From the NCBI GenBank assembly GCA_921293015.1, contig OV121096.1, positions 6,638,285 to 6,702,284 on the forward strand: a DNA stretch of 64,000 nt. Direction: 5' to 3'. Position 1 is the stretch's first letter, and each line of letters opens with the position of its first letter. The stretch is from Phorcus lineatus (taxonomy: Eukaryota > Mollusca > Gastropoda > Trochida > Trochidae). Made by a program: the position numbers and the translations under genes. The notes under the pieces are model-generated. The model was not told the origin of the DNA and ran no database searches. It saw nothing but the letters and a program-made list of their open reading frames with translations. This document shows, piece by piece, positions 48,235 to 61,889 of this stretch.

Positions 48235-51200
48235 TAAGAGATTCGATATGGACCAATTTATTCGAAATGTTTTGTAAAAATTGTTTTAGATTTTTTTAAT
48301 TCAAACTTTTCCTACCTTTTACCTTATTTCAACTTCCCGTGGGCTTAATAATGTTTTTACTCATTTCGTAAAGTGACTAAAAATATTTCATAAAAATATT
48401 AGCGCCATATACGTTTGTGCATATAATTACTTTTCATTTAGCCCAGGAAACTAAATATAGAAATCATAAATGTGAAACACGTTGCTGATCAAAAAGGATT
48501 GCCACGATTGTACTCTTAAAATGTATTCATGAATTGAATTCACTCTAAGATAAAAAATTTCAGATACTCACACGAAGACGACCTCTTAGATGGCGATTCA
48601 GACTAAACTATTTTACTGTTGTAAAAAAAGTAACATGACACGTAACGTGTTCACTTTATGAGATATAATTAGGTTTTGCCATTACCCATTACTTACCATA
48701 TTTACCGGCGTATATATTTCAAAATGCACCGTCACAGATTGAGGAGAATATAAATGTGTTAATCATAGTCACGGCTTCTGGTCTCGAGATGTGCCATGAA
48801 ATAAAATCTATCCCTAATTAAGTATACATAGTACCTATTTAACATCTTCAAATGTTGACATTTTCAATTATATATTCTCGTTGAAAAGTAATTTTAAAAA
48901 GTAACAATAAAAATGTTTTTATCTATAAATCTGGCTTTGTTATCTAGTAGCTTTAGTAGAGCTCATTTATTGTACAATGTCCATTTAATTAACAACGGTA
49001 TTGTTATTTAATGTTTTCTATATTATTTCATATATGCTGTTAAAGTAAACAATGCAGTGTTGTTTTTGAAAATCGTTAAATGTCACAATGATTTTTACCA
49101 GATTACACTATCTAAAATAGACCACCCAATGCCAGAGACTAAATAAACATATACTGTACTAAAAGTTATTAGTCAGCATAGCCTGCGCAAATAAATTGTG
49201 GATCTTTGAATAGCAAAATGAAACGTGCATAATAGTGTCTAAGAAAAAAACCGCAGATTTGTATAGGAACTTCGATGTATCATGATAGGAAAATATAAAA
49301 AAAAGATTTCTGATTAGGGTAAGGCGATATATACTTTAAAAATAACAAACTGAAGATTGGTCTTCATATTAGTTCATTACCAACCGTTTTCACAACATAG
49401 TGATCATCAGGGTAACTTATACATTGTGTTGCTAATGGTATAGCGTTAACAATCTCTACTAAATCTATACTCTACTAAATAAACAGAAAATGAAATAACA
49501 AGATCATAACTGCATATTTCCTGATTGATAGAGTTATGTTGAATTCGTTTTTCCCATCTCTACCGTAAAATGTTAACAGATTGAAGGTACTTACCAATCA
49601 TTTCAATTCTAACTTTACTGAAAAATAACTCTTGTAAGAGTAAAGGAAATATCACATTCAGATTTCTCCTTTAACACGTCAACAATGTAACGAATACAAT
49701 TTTTTCTGAGCAATTTATTGTGCAATTATTTTGCTGTCCAAAATATAACGATTGTGTTTTAATTTGTTACATGTTACATCATTGTTACACTGATAGATAA
49801 AGTATAAACATATCACTAGCGCTGCTTAACCAAATTTTGTTTCATTAACTTTGCGCAAAAATAATGTAATTTAGTGTTTAGATCGACTAATTTAAAAATC
49901 ATCTATCCAAGGATTAATTTGTGAAGAGGATGAAGAACAAACACATTCCTAACACTTAACTTCATGACAAATCTGGCAGGGATTCGAATATTGTTTTTGT
50001 AAAGATATATCATAAGTGTAAATGAATGGTGTCTATGGTGTCTGTTTTGGCCAAATGTGTGCCAACAATGCGTTTGCTAATATTTTATTGCTGCAATAAC
50101 AAATGATCAATATAATTTTTTCAAGGATAAAAATATTGGTCCTGCCATATCTCGTATCTATCCTTTGTATATCTAATGTTAAAACAAATTGATCCAAAGG
50201 TTTAGATTATGAATTATTTTTCAAAATTTCCAAAAATGATAATTTTACACTGAACATCTTACACTGTTAATCTAACTTTTTCAGCAGTTGTAAATGAATT
50301 TACTTTTTCAAATGATTTTTATATAGCATTTATACTCGAAGCATCTTTTGGATAAGATAATATTCCATGTTGGAGATACGAAATCTAGTGTATAATTTCA
50401 TGCTTTACATTCAATCCATCTATATTTAGTTTCATAAATTTATTGCGTTGTGGTAACTAAATTCTAATGCGTAAATTCCCTTTTGCCTGATATATTCAAT
50501 TACATTGTTGTTGATAATGGGTTTGGGTATCAAATATATGAGTTGATACGAATTTTATTGTAACTGTTTTCGTCATGTTCTCGTAAACAAAAACATTCAA
50601 CTCAACGAACTGAGAACTGTTCAAAGATTGAAAAAAACATGCCATTATAATTCAAGCATCAAAACTGATTGTAAATATTGGCATATATTAATGTCTTGAA
50701 ATTGCGGTGTCAATAGATTGATATTTTGCCATACATAGCTGTTGTCTTCAGGATCTTTAGACACATCTATAATACTTGAGAAATTGAATATTTTTGAAAA
50801 CCTGTAGCAAATCTATTTCAGAATAGTATATGTGACAGGCTTTTCTTTACAAGCATCATCAGAGAGACAATTAAAAAAATTGGTTTCATGATGTTGTACA
50901 GTCTCTTCGGTAATTTCTTTTGCTTGAGGAATCAGAAAAAGATAACCATAGCCAATCTATTCCAGAACAGAATACGTCGAAGGTTAGAGAAAGTCACTCG
51001 GGGATAAAAGGATTCACTTAATACAGATCCAAACCGTCAAATAATACAAGATTACTAGGCCACAGAGGATATTGGAGTCATTCAAGAATACTGAACTGTT
51101 TGGTTAAACATATCGGCACACGTAAGGGTATATCGATCAAGATTGCTTTTTCAATCATCAGAAAGTGTACTCTTCCGATAAATCGCTAAACTTCTTCATT

Positions 51201-54200
51201 CTTTCTAGGTTACATATCGTTTTACAATTGTGTAAAGTGACTTCTCATCGCTATCTTAATTTCAGCTTGATGAACCCTCACGCACATGAAACATGAACAA
51301 CTAGGCTTTCATAATTCACGTACGCGAGGGTTTACCTAACTTATTTTTCTCTTTGAGTAACTATTACTTCTCGTACGATGATGTTATTGAAGTACATGGC
51401 ATTTTACTATCGCGGGCAGTTTTGTCTTATCTCTGGTTATTGGTGTGAGTGGTCTTTATCAGAAAAAAGCAATAAAATATTCTATGAACACGTATAGGCA
51501 GTTATCTTTTAGCTCCATTTCTGTTAGAACTAATAGTATACCATTATCTTTCGAAATATTTAAAGAGATCGCGTCAGTTATACCACCCGCTTAGATGCAA
51601 ACGTGTGACTTATATTGAACAATAGTTATGAAGGCACGATCTATGATAAACCTTTACTAACCAATATTTTCAGTTGGACACAATTATCCTACACAACATA
51701 AATGTTTAACATCTTCAGGTTCAGTGTACTCCGCATTGAGGTTTCATGTTCTGCTCGTATATGGGACGATGATGTTTGATTTCTCATGTTTTTACAACGC
51801 GGACCGCCGAATGAAAAAATAAAGAAACTTGGTATGAACGTTTTGTTCAAGTATATGTTCAAATGTTATATAAGTTCAAATGATAAATCAAACTGAAAGA
51901 CTGTGGTAGAAATACTATCAAACACAATGTTCTATAATATAGTTCATGTATAAACTGTATATATCCACTCATTTTCTGACATATAAACTGTGATTTATAC
52001 TTGTATTCAATTGTCTCTTCAAAATGGAGGAAATAATTCAATATATCTGTTTCAATTATCTAAGTCTTTGATTTTAAGTCCGGAAACACAATTTGGAGTT
52101 GAAATCTCCAAAACCCAACACATTATTTCCTTATTCCTTACATCACGTTTAAATGAACTAGGAATTTTAGTTTCTGAATTCTATTCTTAAAACATATTCA
52201 AGTAAACGGTCATAAGTAAATGTAGGAGGGCGTTGAACACCACAAAAGGATAAAGTGAACGGGGGATGAAGTTTAAATCTCTAAAAGGCATCAATGCACA
52301 AGATGCAAATTCAATTCACTAATGGCTAATTAACGAAGTCTTTAAATTTTTGAGTTTCTATTTCATTCCCATTGTAACAACAACTGTTCCTTTTTATCAA
52401 ACTCACAGGAGAGGATAGTAAAACCTAAAGATTGTATTATTTTGTATCAGATCTACAATCATTCTAGTTTTAAGTATTTAATGATAAACGTTTTAATAGG
52501 ATATGCAAGTAAAATAATTTCGGATTTATTAATAGATTTAACTCTGAAATGATAAAAATATAGTTAGCATCGCACATGTAAATTGTAAAAGAGTGAATTT
52601 GATAAAGTTTTCGTAAATGAGAAAACTGTCATGTTTTGAATGAAATGTGCAAAAAGTCTAGCTGATATGAAATTTATAAAGACCATTTCATTCCCATATG
52701 ATGCTATAAACAATGGACTATATCTTAATGTAAAGAGATTGGTTTTCAAGTCAAAATTAAATTTTGAATTTAACAACATGTATGCAGTGAATCTACATTT
52801 ACTATACTCTTCCTTGTTGATACAAAACAAACTTGATAAAGTGTCAATTTATTTATTTTTTCTTAGTCTTGACGAATTCCTATTTAGTCCCCTTTCCAAT
52901 TCTTTATGTATAATGAAAAAAAAATTCAAAATAGATCTTTTTGAAAAAGTGGAACCGATTTTGTAAATGGATATAGTTTTGATAATTGAAATCGTTTTTT
53001 TGACACGACAAAACTGTCATTACCACCTGCTGAAAACTCTTTCTCGGGAAAACGCCTGTCTGACATTTCTTCATGATTGTCAAGTTGACTGGTTCTCGCT
53101 GTCGACACGTTAACGTTTTTAATCTGCACAGAGTATGTTGTTGGGGCCAAACCTCATAAAAGGAGTTACTTGATTGAGATTAAAAAACTTCTCATTGCTT
53201 ATGCGTAAATTGTGATGATCGGAAACGTATTCACAGCAGACACAACAAATATATTTTGTAGTGCTTGGTGGGTCATTTATCTCATATCCGTGTAAATGGA
53301 ACGTAGAATTTCGAATTCTTAACATATATGTGGTCGTTTTCGATTATATGATAAAACAAGAGGACATAGCACCATTTTAATGTTAGAGATAAAGATGTAG
53401 CTTTGGAAAGGCGATTTGAATTCAAATAAAGACATGTGGTCAAATATGGACATATTTTTGCTTTTATTTACGCCAAATTTATAATCATCAAAAATACTCT
53501 GCGTTAAATATTTAACGTCATCCATTTACTATTCATTTTAGGAATAAAAAATATGTTATTTATACTTTCATAATTTACATAATATATATGTTCAAATGTT
53601 TTCTCTTGTTTGTCTATCAACCAACATTTTGCAAGAAATATCTAATATAATTAATAGACTAGATAAATATTCCCCTTAAAGAACTGATATTATTTTTCAA
53701 GAACAGGTTAATGGAGCAATGTATTTGGGGTTTAACTTAAACCAGATACATCTATCACTCCTCATCAGAAAAGATTTCTTTGACTTGTGAGGGCCATTGT
53801 AGCTATTCGGGGAAATACAGTTTTGGTAAAAGTTTATGTGTTTTCTATCTAAAGGCAATGTTGTTTTGTCAAGTTTTAATTGGTCTTGTGTCTCCAATTA
53901 CCTTTCCAGCCTTCTAGTTATAAGTTGATGCAATTTCAAAGAATTATAACACAGGAAATCTACGGTGAGTCGGCTATAAAAACAGTATCCTTTTGAAATA
54001 GTGAACAGTAATAATGGAGGTTTATTCTTAACCCAAATTTTTATTATTCGTTGTTTGGTGTTGAACTTTGTTATAGGTTATTTCAAGTTGTTTATATTGA
54101 TAAATTCAAAATTCATACGATGATTTTTCTCCATGCTGATGTCAATAGGCTAGGCCTTCATGGAATTGGTTTTGAGTTTTACTCCGAAAATAAATCTGGT

Positions 54201-54455
54201 TTCTCATTCCATAATGGACTTTTTTAAGACTTTTTAAAAAAAAAAAGAAAAAATAACTACGCATGAGAACTGTTTACCAAACAAGTTAACATGAGCTTGG
54301 TTTAATTTATTGTTTATTCCGAAACCTTAACTCTTTAAAAACTCTAAATCACACATTTATACTGCTTATTTATATCAATATATAAATATAAAAAGATTAT
54401 GTGAACAGATGAACAGTCTCGTCTCATCATCTTGAAACGACGACCTGAATGTTTC
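48235..54455. other. no gene seen
   Basis: Long AT-rich spacer. ORFs of up to 108 codons (52640-52966) run antisense to others and carry no motif. Confidence 0.55.
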
Positions 54456-54459
54456 AGAC

Positions 54460-54545
54460 ATCGTAATAGCTCAGTGGAAATAGGCCTCATCTGCCTCACC
54501 TTTATGGACCCAGTTACTGGACTCGATTACAAGTGTGGCGATATA
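54460..54545 (+). repeat. tRNA-like sequence, probable SINE head relic
   Basis: TAGCTCAGTGG at 54467 is an exact pol III A-box core, and GGACTCGATTA about 50 bases later is a worn B box. ATCG and CGAT at the ends can pair. The anticodon arm is not well formed, so a tRNA-derived repeat is likelier than a working tRNA gene. An AT dinucleotide run follows. Confidence 0.35.
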
Positions 54546-54619
54546 TATATATTGTACTCTTATTGAAAACGGTTAATTACCGGTGCTAGTTTCCGTTGTT
54601 TTATCACCGACCTCCTAAT

Positions 54620-55560
54620 AAGCTCAAAGTGACTGTTTTGGACACTGCTCTTCTGATCTGTTCGTATATTTTGGTATCGTTTGATGCTAGATTATTCTCA
54701 ATTCTACTTGCACGTGATATGTACTTCATTAGCAAAACTACTAAAGGAAGACCATAAACCGCGGAAATAGACATATCTTATATCACAATGGTACAGAAAA
54801 AGAAAATCTATATGTCATCCAAACAGCGTTGTTTCATTTTGAATAGGAAATCGTCTTTGACATTGAGTTTAAGATTGAGGGGAATTAACCAGTTATCTTG
54901 AACAGGTCAAGGAGTTTGACTCAAACGCAACACGTTTTTCTATTACATGATTTTCCAAATCTGATGAAATTTCAATGATGAAGAGTAAATAATATGACAA
55001 GTTACATTATTCAGTTTGTTTCGTAACAACTTAATGCTCACATGACGCTATGAATTAGTGTAACCTTCTAACCAGCAACTCCTAAACAGATTCGGAAATA
55101 TTTATTACTTTGTTAACTGCCATATGAAGTGCAAACACATAACATTTATTTATCACGGGTCCTCGTGAGTATTACTAGACCCACAGGAATATCACAGAAT
55201 CAGAGGAAGCTTTGAAGTAAAGGGATCTTATTGATTTTCTCCTCGACAGATTAGCCAAGTAAAACTTCGTTGCTTCTAAGCTGAAAATGTCTGAACCAAT
55301 AAATACAAGTTAATCTATAGTGATATTTACATCGAACGATAACCAATCTGGATATAAGATATAGTAACAATTCAATATATTCAAAATAATCCTTAGATAT
55401 CATAATGGGAGCTGGATCCTGTTTTCATTATGAAATTGAAAAGAAACAAGTCTTCATTACACTTTTGTAGTGACGTACCTTATTTGTACGATGACATGTG
55501 ACATGATATGTGAAAACAAAATAACAAATCAATACAATTAAGATTACTGTTTAAGATCTT
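54620..55560. other. no gene seen
   Basis: AT-rich spacer between the tRNA-like relic and the 30-bp repeat; nothing was recognised. Confidence 0.55.
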
Positions 55561-55564
55561 CCTG

Positions 55565-55684
55565 TTTGTGCAAGATTTGATTTTTGAAATAAAGTTTGTG
55601 CAAGATTTGATTTTTGAAATAAAGTTTGTGCAAGATTTGATTTTTGAAATAAAGTTTGTGCAAGATTTGATTTTTGAAATAAAG
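55565..55684 (+). repeat. tandem repeat, 4 copies of a 30-bp unit
   Basis: Four identical units with the core TTTGTGCAAGATTTGATTTT start at 55565, 55595, 55625 and 55655. Because 30 is a multiple of three one frame stays open and repeats VQDLIFEIKF, continuing to a stop at 55891. Without conserved motifs or splice context I do not call a gene. Confidence 0.95.
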
Positions 55685-56479
55685 TGCCATTCAGTGAAGA
55701 AATTGTTTTCTAATAAACCAAATAAGCAATTTGTTTATAGATGTGGGTTTAAAAACATTCACCTTCCTCACTTGCAGTACTTATCAAAAGTGCTCAAGTG
55801 TTTAAGCAGGTTACGTGACATAAGAGTCACATTATGGATTGGTTCACTGTCAAGATATAATGTCAATAATATTTCACAAACCAGTTCGTAGTTTAAAACA
55901 AAATCTCACTTCAAATTAAGTTAAACGATACAAGTCTGCTACAGATGTCCGGGGGCCGGCGATTTGAAAGGTTTAGGTAACAGCGACATTTCAAATTATA
56001 TTTCAAAAGTAAATTTGTCGGTAATGTAATGGGTTATGAGAGGCTAAAATATGAATGAAAATAAATTCTAAGAGGACATGACACAGTCCTACATAAGTCT
56101 TCATTAGTCTACCATTGTAAGACTCTTTCTTGAAGTAACCATGCATTGAGATGTCCTTCTTAGACAACCGGGAGAGGTACGTTTATTCCTATAACATTTC
56201 ACATAAAACTATTGTGGCAGACAGCTGTATATAATCAATTTTATAATAAACTTGTTGTTCATGTAAAGTATTTCTGTTTTTATTGATATGCTTTTAGTTT
56301 TGGGTTAATAGTTTCTAGTTGTTCTGTAAGTAGTTTTAGTAGTTAAGGTGTCTCATGCAATGGAACACTCTATTGGTTTATAGAAGGGAGGTTGGGTTAA
56401 TCCATTTAATAATGTCTATTTCTATCAATTAACCCCAATCTGTTCTCTTATTGGCTGATTCAAATCAGTGCACTGTCTT

Positions 56480-56810
56480 CCATGTTTCACACCACCACAG
56501 CACTGAGCACAGCTAGACAGACAGACGTTTAAAGAAAGATAAGAATAATCTAAGGACATGATGTATGCCATCAGCTGAATTCACGTGGTTAAGGACTGAT
56601 CACCCCGGAACCACATTCGGGGGTGTAAATATATCGGTCTTGTGCTTCCATCGCACCGAGAATAAACACTCACAACCCGTAGCCAGTGTTGGTTATCCTT
56701 TACCCCACGATAGCGGTTACACTATTATATCATGCCATATATCCAGAAAGCTTCACTCCAACTTTACATATTGGACTTGAAACCATAATTCGGGCGCCAA
56801 ACGATACTTA
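56480..56810. other. GC-richer patch, possible retroelement relic
   Basis: Noticeably richer in G+C than the flanks, with direct ACAGACAGAC words, a 71-codon plus-strand ORF and, on the minus strand, TGGCGCCCGAAT-like DNA near 56800 that resembles a tRNA-Lys primer-binding site. No paired LTRs or protein domains are seen. Confidence 0.25.
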
Positions 56811-59323
56811 CTAAGGGTTAATAGCTATATTTGGCACATAGGCAATAACCATAATTCTGTCACCTTGAGACAATTTAGGCGTCCACCAAAACAATTCTTT
56901 ACACGCTCTGATCTATAGAAGTTCGTTAGGAGGAAAGCAAGTAATTTTATATGCTTACTAACACTGCAACCATCTGCTTGTAGTCATAAACATGAGTGTT
57001 GTTGCTATCTTAGAAGCTTTGAAGTCCCATCTTAACCACATTGGATCGATCATATCAGTCATATTGATGGTTCTCTTTTAACCTATCTGAGTGATGACTT
57101 TCTTTTAGGATGGTATTTAATTTGTTTTTCAGTAAAGGCAGCACTAAATATCTTTACTGATGCGTTTCTATAAGTTACAATGTGTTTTATGCCTTCGTTT
57201 CTATGTTATATTTGTTAAGTGAAGACTTTGTTGAAAAATCGTAATTATTTATTGTTTGTCAGCCATTGACAATGGCCCTGAAACTCTTTTAGGTACCGAC
57301 TTGAAGATGATTTATTCAAAGTGCACACAGCAGCAATGTGTGCATTAATAGACGGCTTACGTAGAACGAGAAAATGTGTACACTTTGGAAGTAACACCCT
57401 CGGTCTCCAAGTACATATTTGTAGATGAACATAGCAGAATCGCATGCTCATGATAAAGAATAAAGTTGACTATTGTGAAAACTCACCGATTTAAAAAGTC
57501 GCGTATAAATATATCATCAAAACTTATTATTTTTCCATGCATTCATCTGATATATGTGCTTGGTAAAATACATAATTTCTGGGGTTTTATGGCTTTTCAT
57601 TCCAAAAACACATTTAACATTAAAAGGTTGGTTTGACGTTATTGATAATCAACTAATAGGTTACAATACGAGTCATTAATTACAGTATGGGCTAAAACAC
57701 AGATAGTATATTCTTTGCTAATAACTGAAAACATACTGTTTACACAATTCTTAAATTTCTATTTATAGTTAGATATAAACTTAAATAAAACTCCAATATC
57801 TTGAAAGGTTTGGTTTCATGTGTCTTTAATGGTTATTTATTGACCAGACTAATCAATAGCCTTGTAATAAAGACCCTTGCTGAAGTAAATCTATCAACAA
57901 ATGTTTAATAAGCTCAAGCTTAATGCTATCTTTTCCACCACATGTGGTCATGTGTCTGGAAGTTAAGATAGTGTAACACCCTTTATTACAAAATGGATAA
58001 TCTAAGAATTGATTAAAGCCAACGCCGTTTTCTCTGTTGATCTAGCAGGGTAAATGGTATGTGCAAATTACATAGGTTTTAATATTGCAATATTTTTTTG
58101 AGCCATTGAAATCCACAATGAAACATCAAAGATAAAGAATTCATATCAAAGTGTTTTGTCGAACTCATTAGGTGTATGAAGTAATATCTTCATGATATGC
58201 ATCCGTTATATCAACGTATTTGAATTGCAGGGCTCCTTCAAATACCTTGATTTCTAAAGGGCAGAAAGAATATTTTGCGGATAAAAAAATTTGCAGCTGA
58301 TATGAATGCGCATTACGTAATAAATTGCGAGAAGTTCAATAATTAAAATGGTCAAATAATCATGTTATTTGTTTCGTATCACAACAATCAAATAATATAC
58401 ATGACAAAACTTTAAATACTTTTAACCTTATTTGGTTGTTAAGTCAGATAACAAGTTTCGCGCTAATTAACCTTTGAACCTTTTCTTCAAACAGCTGAAA
58501 TAGATTAAATTTATCACACAGTGATCAATGACGACCAACCTAATCCCTAGATACCTATTCATCGTATATAAAATATGAATTAGAAAAATGAAAACGTATA
58601 TAGACAAATATCTTTTTAGACGCGCTCTTTTTCATTGATCGGTTTTTAAAGTTTTCAAATTGGAAAAGAAAAAAAAATGTTCTTATTGTAACGCAATTGT
58701 TCTACAATATATGCCTTTTCACCCTGCAGACAGCCATTGACTTTACAATACACTGTTTCAATCACTGCCTGGTTGACCATCTTTGACACTTTCGGAATTC
58801 TTTGAACTTTTTCTATATCGAGTTTTAAACAAAAACTAGGTGCATGCAATAACCAAAATGGGAACAGGCACTCTCGATTGGAAGAATGAATGTGAGGATT
58901 ACAGTAACTTAGAGACAATTCAACGGAAGAGAAAGTGATGAGTTATAGGTACATTTTGGATACTTGAGTGGTGCCTTCTTCTTTGTTGAATCAGGTTCTA
59001 CATAAAATGTTTTGGAATGAAAATTTATGAAACAATTTTGTTTTCAGTTTTGACTCATGTGTTTCAAAAATCAATGTTAAATTTGTTCTAGTAAGGATAT
59101 GAGTATGATATTGAAGTATGATATAGAAATATGATGCGTCGCCTATCTCCATCTCCTAAAAAATATATACTTTTGTCCAAAAGATGATTGAATGAGTCGG
59201 AATTAAGTGGACACTAAGTTTGCAACTATCGTAACATTTTGTGTGTTCAGCAGTTGTGCAGTCTGGGTATTAGACAATCATCATATCTACTTGTGGCTGT
59301 ATTTAGGGAATTCCTCTACTTTT

Positions 59324-59342
59324 ATATATATATATATATAAA
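59324..59342 (+). repeat. (TA)n microsatellite
   Basis: Short pure TA run after a T stretch. Confidence 0.9.
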
Positions 59343-61303
59343 TTATTGCACCAAGAACGTTTTTTGAGACCTAAAGGCAACAATGAACGTACTGGTACAC
59401 CTTTCTTATTCTTGTTAGATATTGTTATCTTTGATGATCATTTCAGGAATTTCTCTAACCATCTATCTCTATGTGGTTTTGATATCTATCAAAGGCTAAC
59501 TAATTCGACAACCTTATCAAAACTCAAATTACCTACAGGAGCGTTGATATATACATAGAACTTTATACAAATAAGAGTAAACAAAACTGAGCAAATTGAT
59601 AGGATATGTTATTGATAGTTAGTAAATCAAAGACGAGAATTTTTCTCGGATCCAGTATTATGTATAGTTTGTTCTCGGGGAGTAATCACTGAAGGTTTTG
59701 AGCCATGCAATCTGTCATGCCATATTGGGACTGGGATTATATGAAAAATAGCTTTTCTTTGCTCTAATTATTATACCCCATGTGGCGTGATATTTATATT
59801 TTGACATATGATGTATGAGATTGCTCTTTGGTGGATTTTGAATCAAAACATATTTCTTTCATAAATGTCCTAAATTCATGAAAACCACAAAAGTTAATGA
59901 GTGCATTGAGTTAAACTACAGGTTTTATCATTCACGGAACTACGTTTCAAATTGTAAATTGTTACTTTACATGTTCAGTGTGTTTAAATCGAATGATTAG
60001 AATTGTTAGCTAATTATGATAAGCATTTCTGTTTCGCCTCTAGAGAAAAGATTGTGTTAACTTACATGTTTCGTCACATGTCTGAAACATATGGAAACTT
60101 AACATACACTACTGGTACCTAGTTACTAAAGTAACATGCTTTTCTAGGTTTTGAATGACAACTACTGCATATTCAAGTTATGCTCACGCAAATCTTTTCT
60201 TACTGGTTGCTAATTTCAACATTTTTCGAAACTTATGCAAATCATTTTATTTCCATGTATATCACGAACATTTCGAAAATGATGTTTCATTGAATTACTT
60301 CCTTTTAAATCAAGAAAATAGAAATATATGTTTACTTTCAAAATCAAATAACCTGAAATGCTCGATCAATTAATATGTATATGGCGGATATCTAAGGATG
60401 TAAAGGGGGCATAAAACTAACTTTAATTAAAAGCTCTTACCTTAAAACGTCAAATAAAGGAATAAAAAGGATGGATTAATAGCACAGCATGTGTTGGATT
60501 TCAATGACATTACATGAAATAAATTTTATTTTATTGTCATTTCTGAAAAACTTATCTAATTAAAATCGTTATTGCTGGTCATTTATCAAATTCAGATTGT
60601 ATTAAACGAACATATTTTATACCGAACTAAAGCAAAGTACGGTAATGATGTTGCTTTGCTAAAATAATGCGACAAAAAGGAGTATTTTGAAGAAAAAAAA
60701 CTCGAAAGTTGTCTTCACCGTTAATTTTTGTGACGTTTTAGAATAAAAATAATAGTTTTCTGCATTTTTGACTACTTGAATTATAATGTCTATCGACGTG
60801 TCTACTTTTATTTTATCATTGGCATAAGTTACATATTTCACCAGGGAAAATCGTTTACATTCAATCTCAGTCTCTCTCAACTGACAGTATGGTTTCTCTT
60901 TTCGGATCGTCTTAATACTATCATTTGAGGCCAATAAAGATTAAAATCCCTACAATTTCAAATGTATGTTTCAACCGATGTCATTATTGTCATTTAGTGT
61001 CAAGTGTTCGAGTCATGAAAATATCATGACATTTTTATTTGATTGAGATTATGGTATGGTTTATTTGCCTTACACCCTGCCAGATGCTACTCAAATAATT
61101 AGAAAAGTGTACGTTTTAACAATATAGGATGTGTTGTAGAGTTAATTTGCACAAAACATTTGCACATAAAAATACTTCTAACTCTGACAGAGATTTTCAG
61201 AACTTTAAAAGAGGTCATTCCTGTATGCTGTATGAAAACGATCGTGGTACCACCATCTACGATTTCACACTTTGGATACTCATATTTGCATATTGAAGTT
61301 GTC

Positions 61304-61324
61304 GTGTTGTTGTTGTTGTTGTTT
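61304..61324 (+). repeat. (GTT)n microsatellite
   Basis: Six to seven GTT triplets. On the minus strand it makes a poly-Asn stretch in a chance ORF. Confidence 0.85.
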
Positions 61325-61667
61325 GAGTTTGTGTTCTGATAAATATGCATATTGATAAAATCGTGTATTCAGTTCTTCCTTAAAATGGAAACCAGTGAAG
61401 CTAAATCAGCATTAAGTCATTTGGAACGTTGCACATAGCTTCTTTGACATTTGCATTTTGCATACCTTTCAACTGGAATTCCACAACGACATTGTTTGCA
61501 AGGAGACTGTTAGGAAAATCAGAACAGTTATAGCAAGGACAAAAACGGGAACACTTCATTTTTCATAAAATCAAGTCGACGAACGAACCTATAAAATGGA
61601 AAGGATGATCAAGTTTTGTTTCAAATGGAACCTGCCATAACACTTTCAGTATAATCCGATATATAGT

Positions 61668-61776
61668 GAATACTAAACGACGTCCCGTTTTTATGAAACG
61701 AGTAAGTGGTTTGGTATTGGACGACCTAAGCGAGTGTCATTATTATGCCATTTTACGGGATTGAGTTTAGTATCTT
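61668..61776. mobile_element. foldback relative of 19781-19922
   Basis: GAATACTAAACGA at the left and GAGTTTAGTATCTT at the right pair imperfectly, with TCCCGT/ACGGGA inside the stem, and TTATTTATTACTC follows as at 19928. A TGACGTCA-rich segment downstream (61856-61885) recalls the interior of the 19.9-kb element. Confidence 0.7.
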
Positions 61777-61889
61777 ATTTATTACTCGCAGAATTACATC
61801 AAATAAAAAGCGTCAAGATCGCCGAAATGACCACTGCTGCCGCGCCGCTATGATTGTGACGTCACACTTAAAGATCTGACGTCAATCGG

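Larger units (their letters stand above)
56815..61660. other. no gene seen
   Basis: AT-rich spacer with two microsatellites. All ORFs are under 92 codons and without motifs. Confidence 0.55.

Noticed and set aside
52640..52966. 108-codon plus-strand ORF
   Set aside because: Antisense ORF of similar length overlaps it; no motif, signal or splice context.
54460..54545. Functional tRNA gene
   Set aside because: A box is good but the anticodon arm and B box are poor; listed only as a repeat relic.
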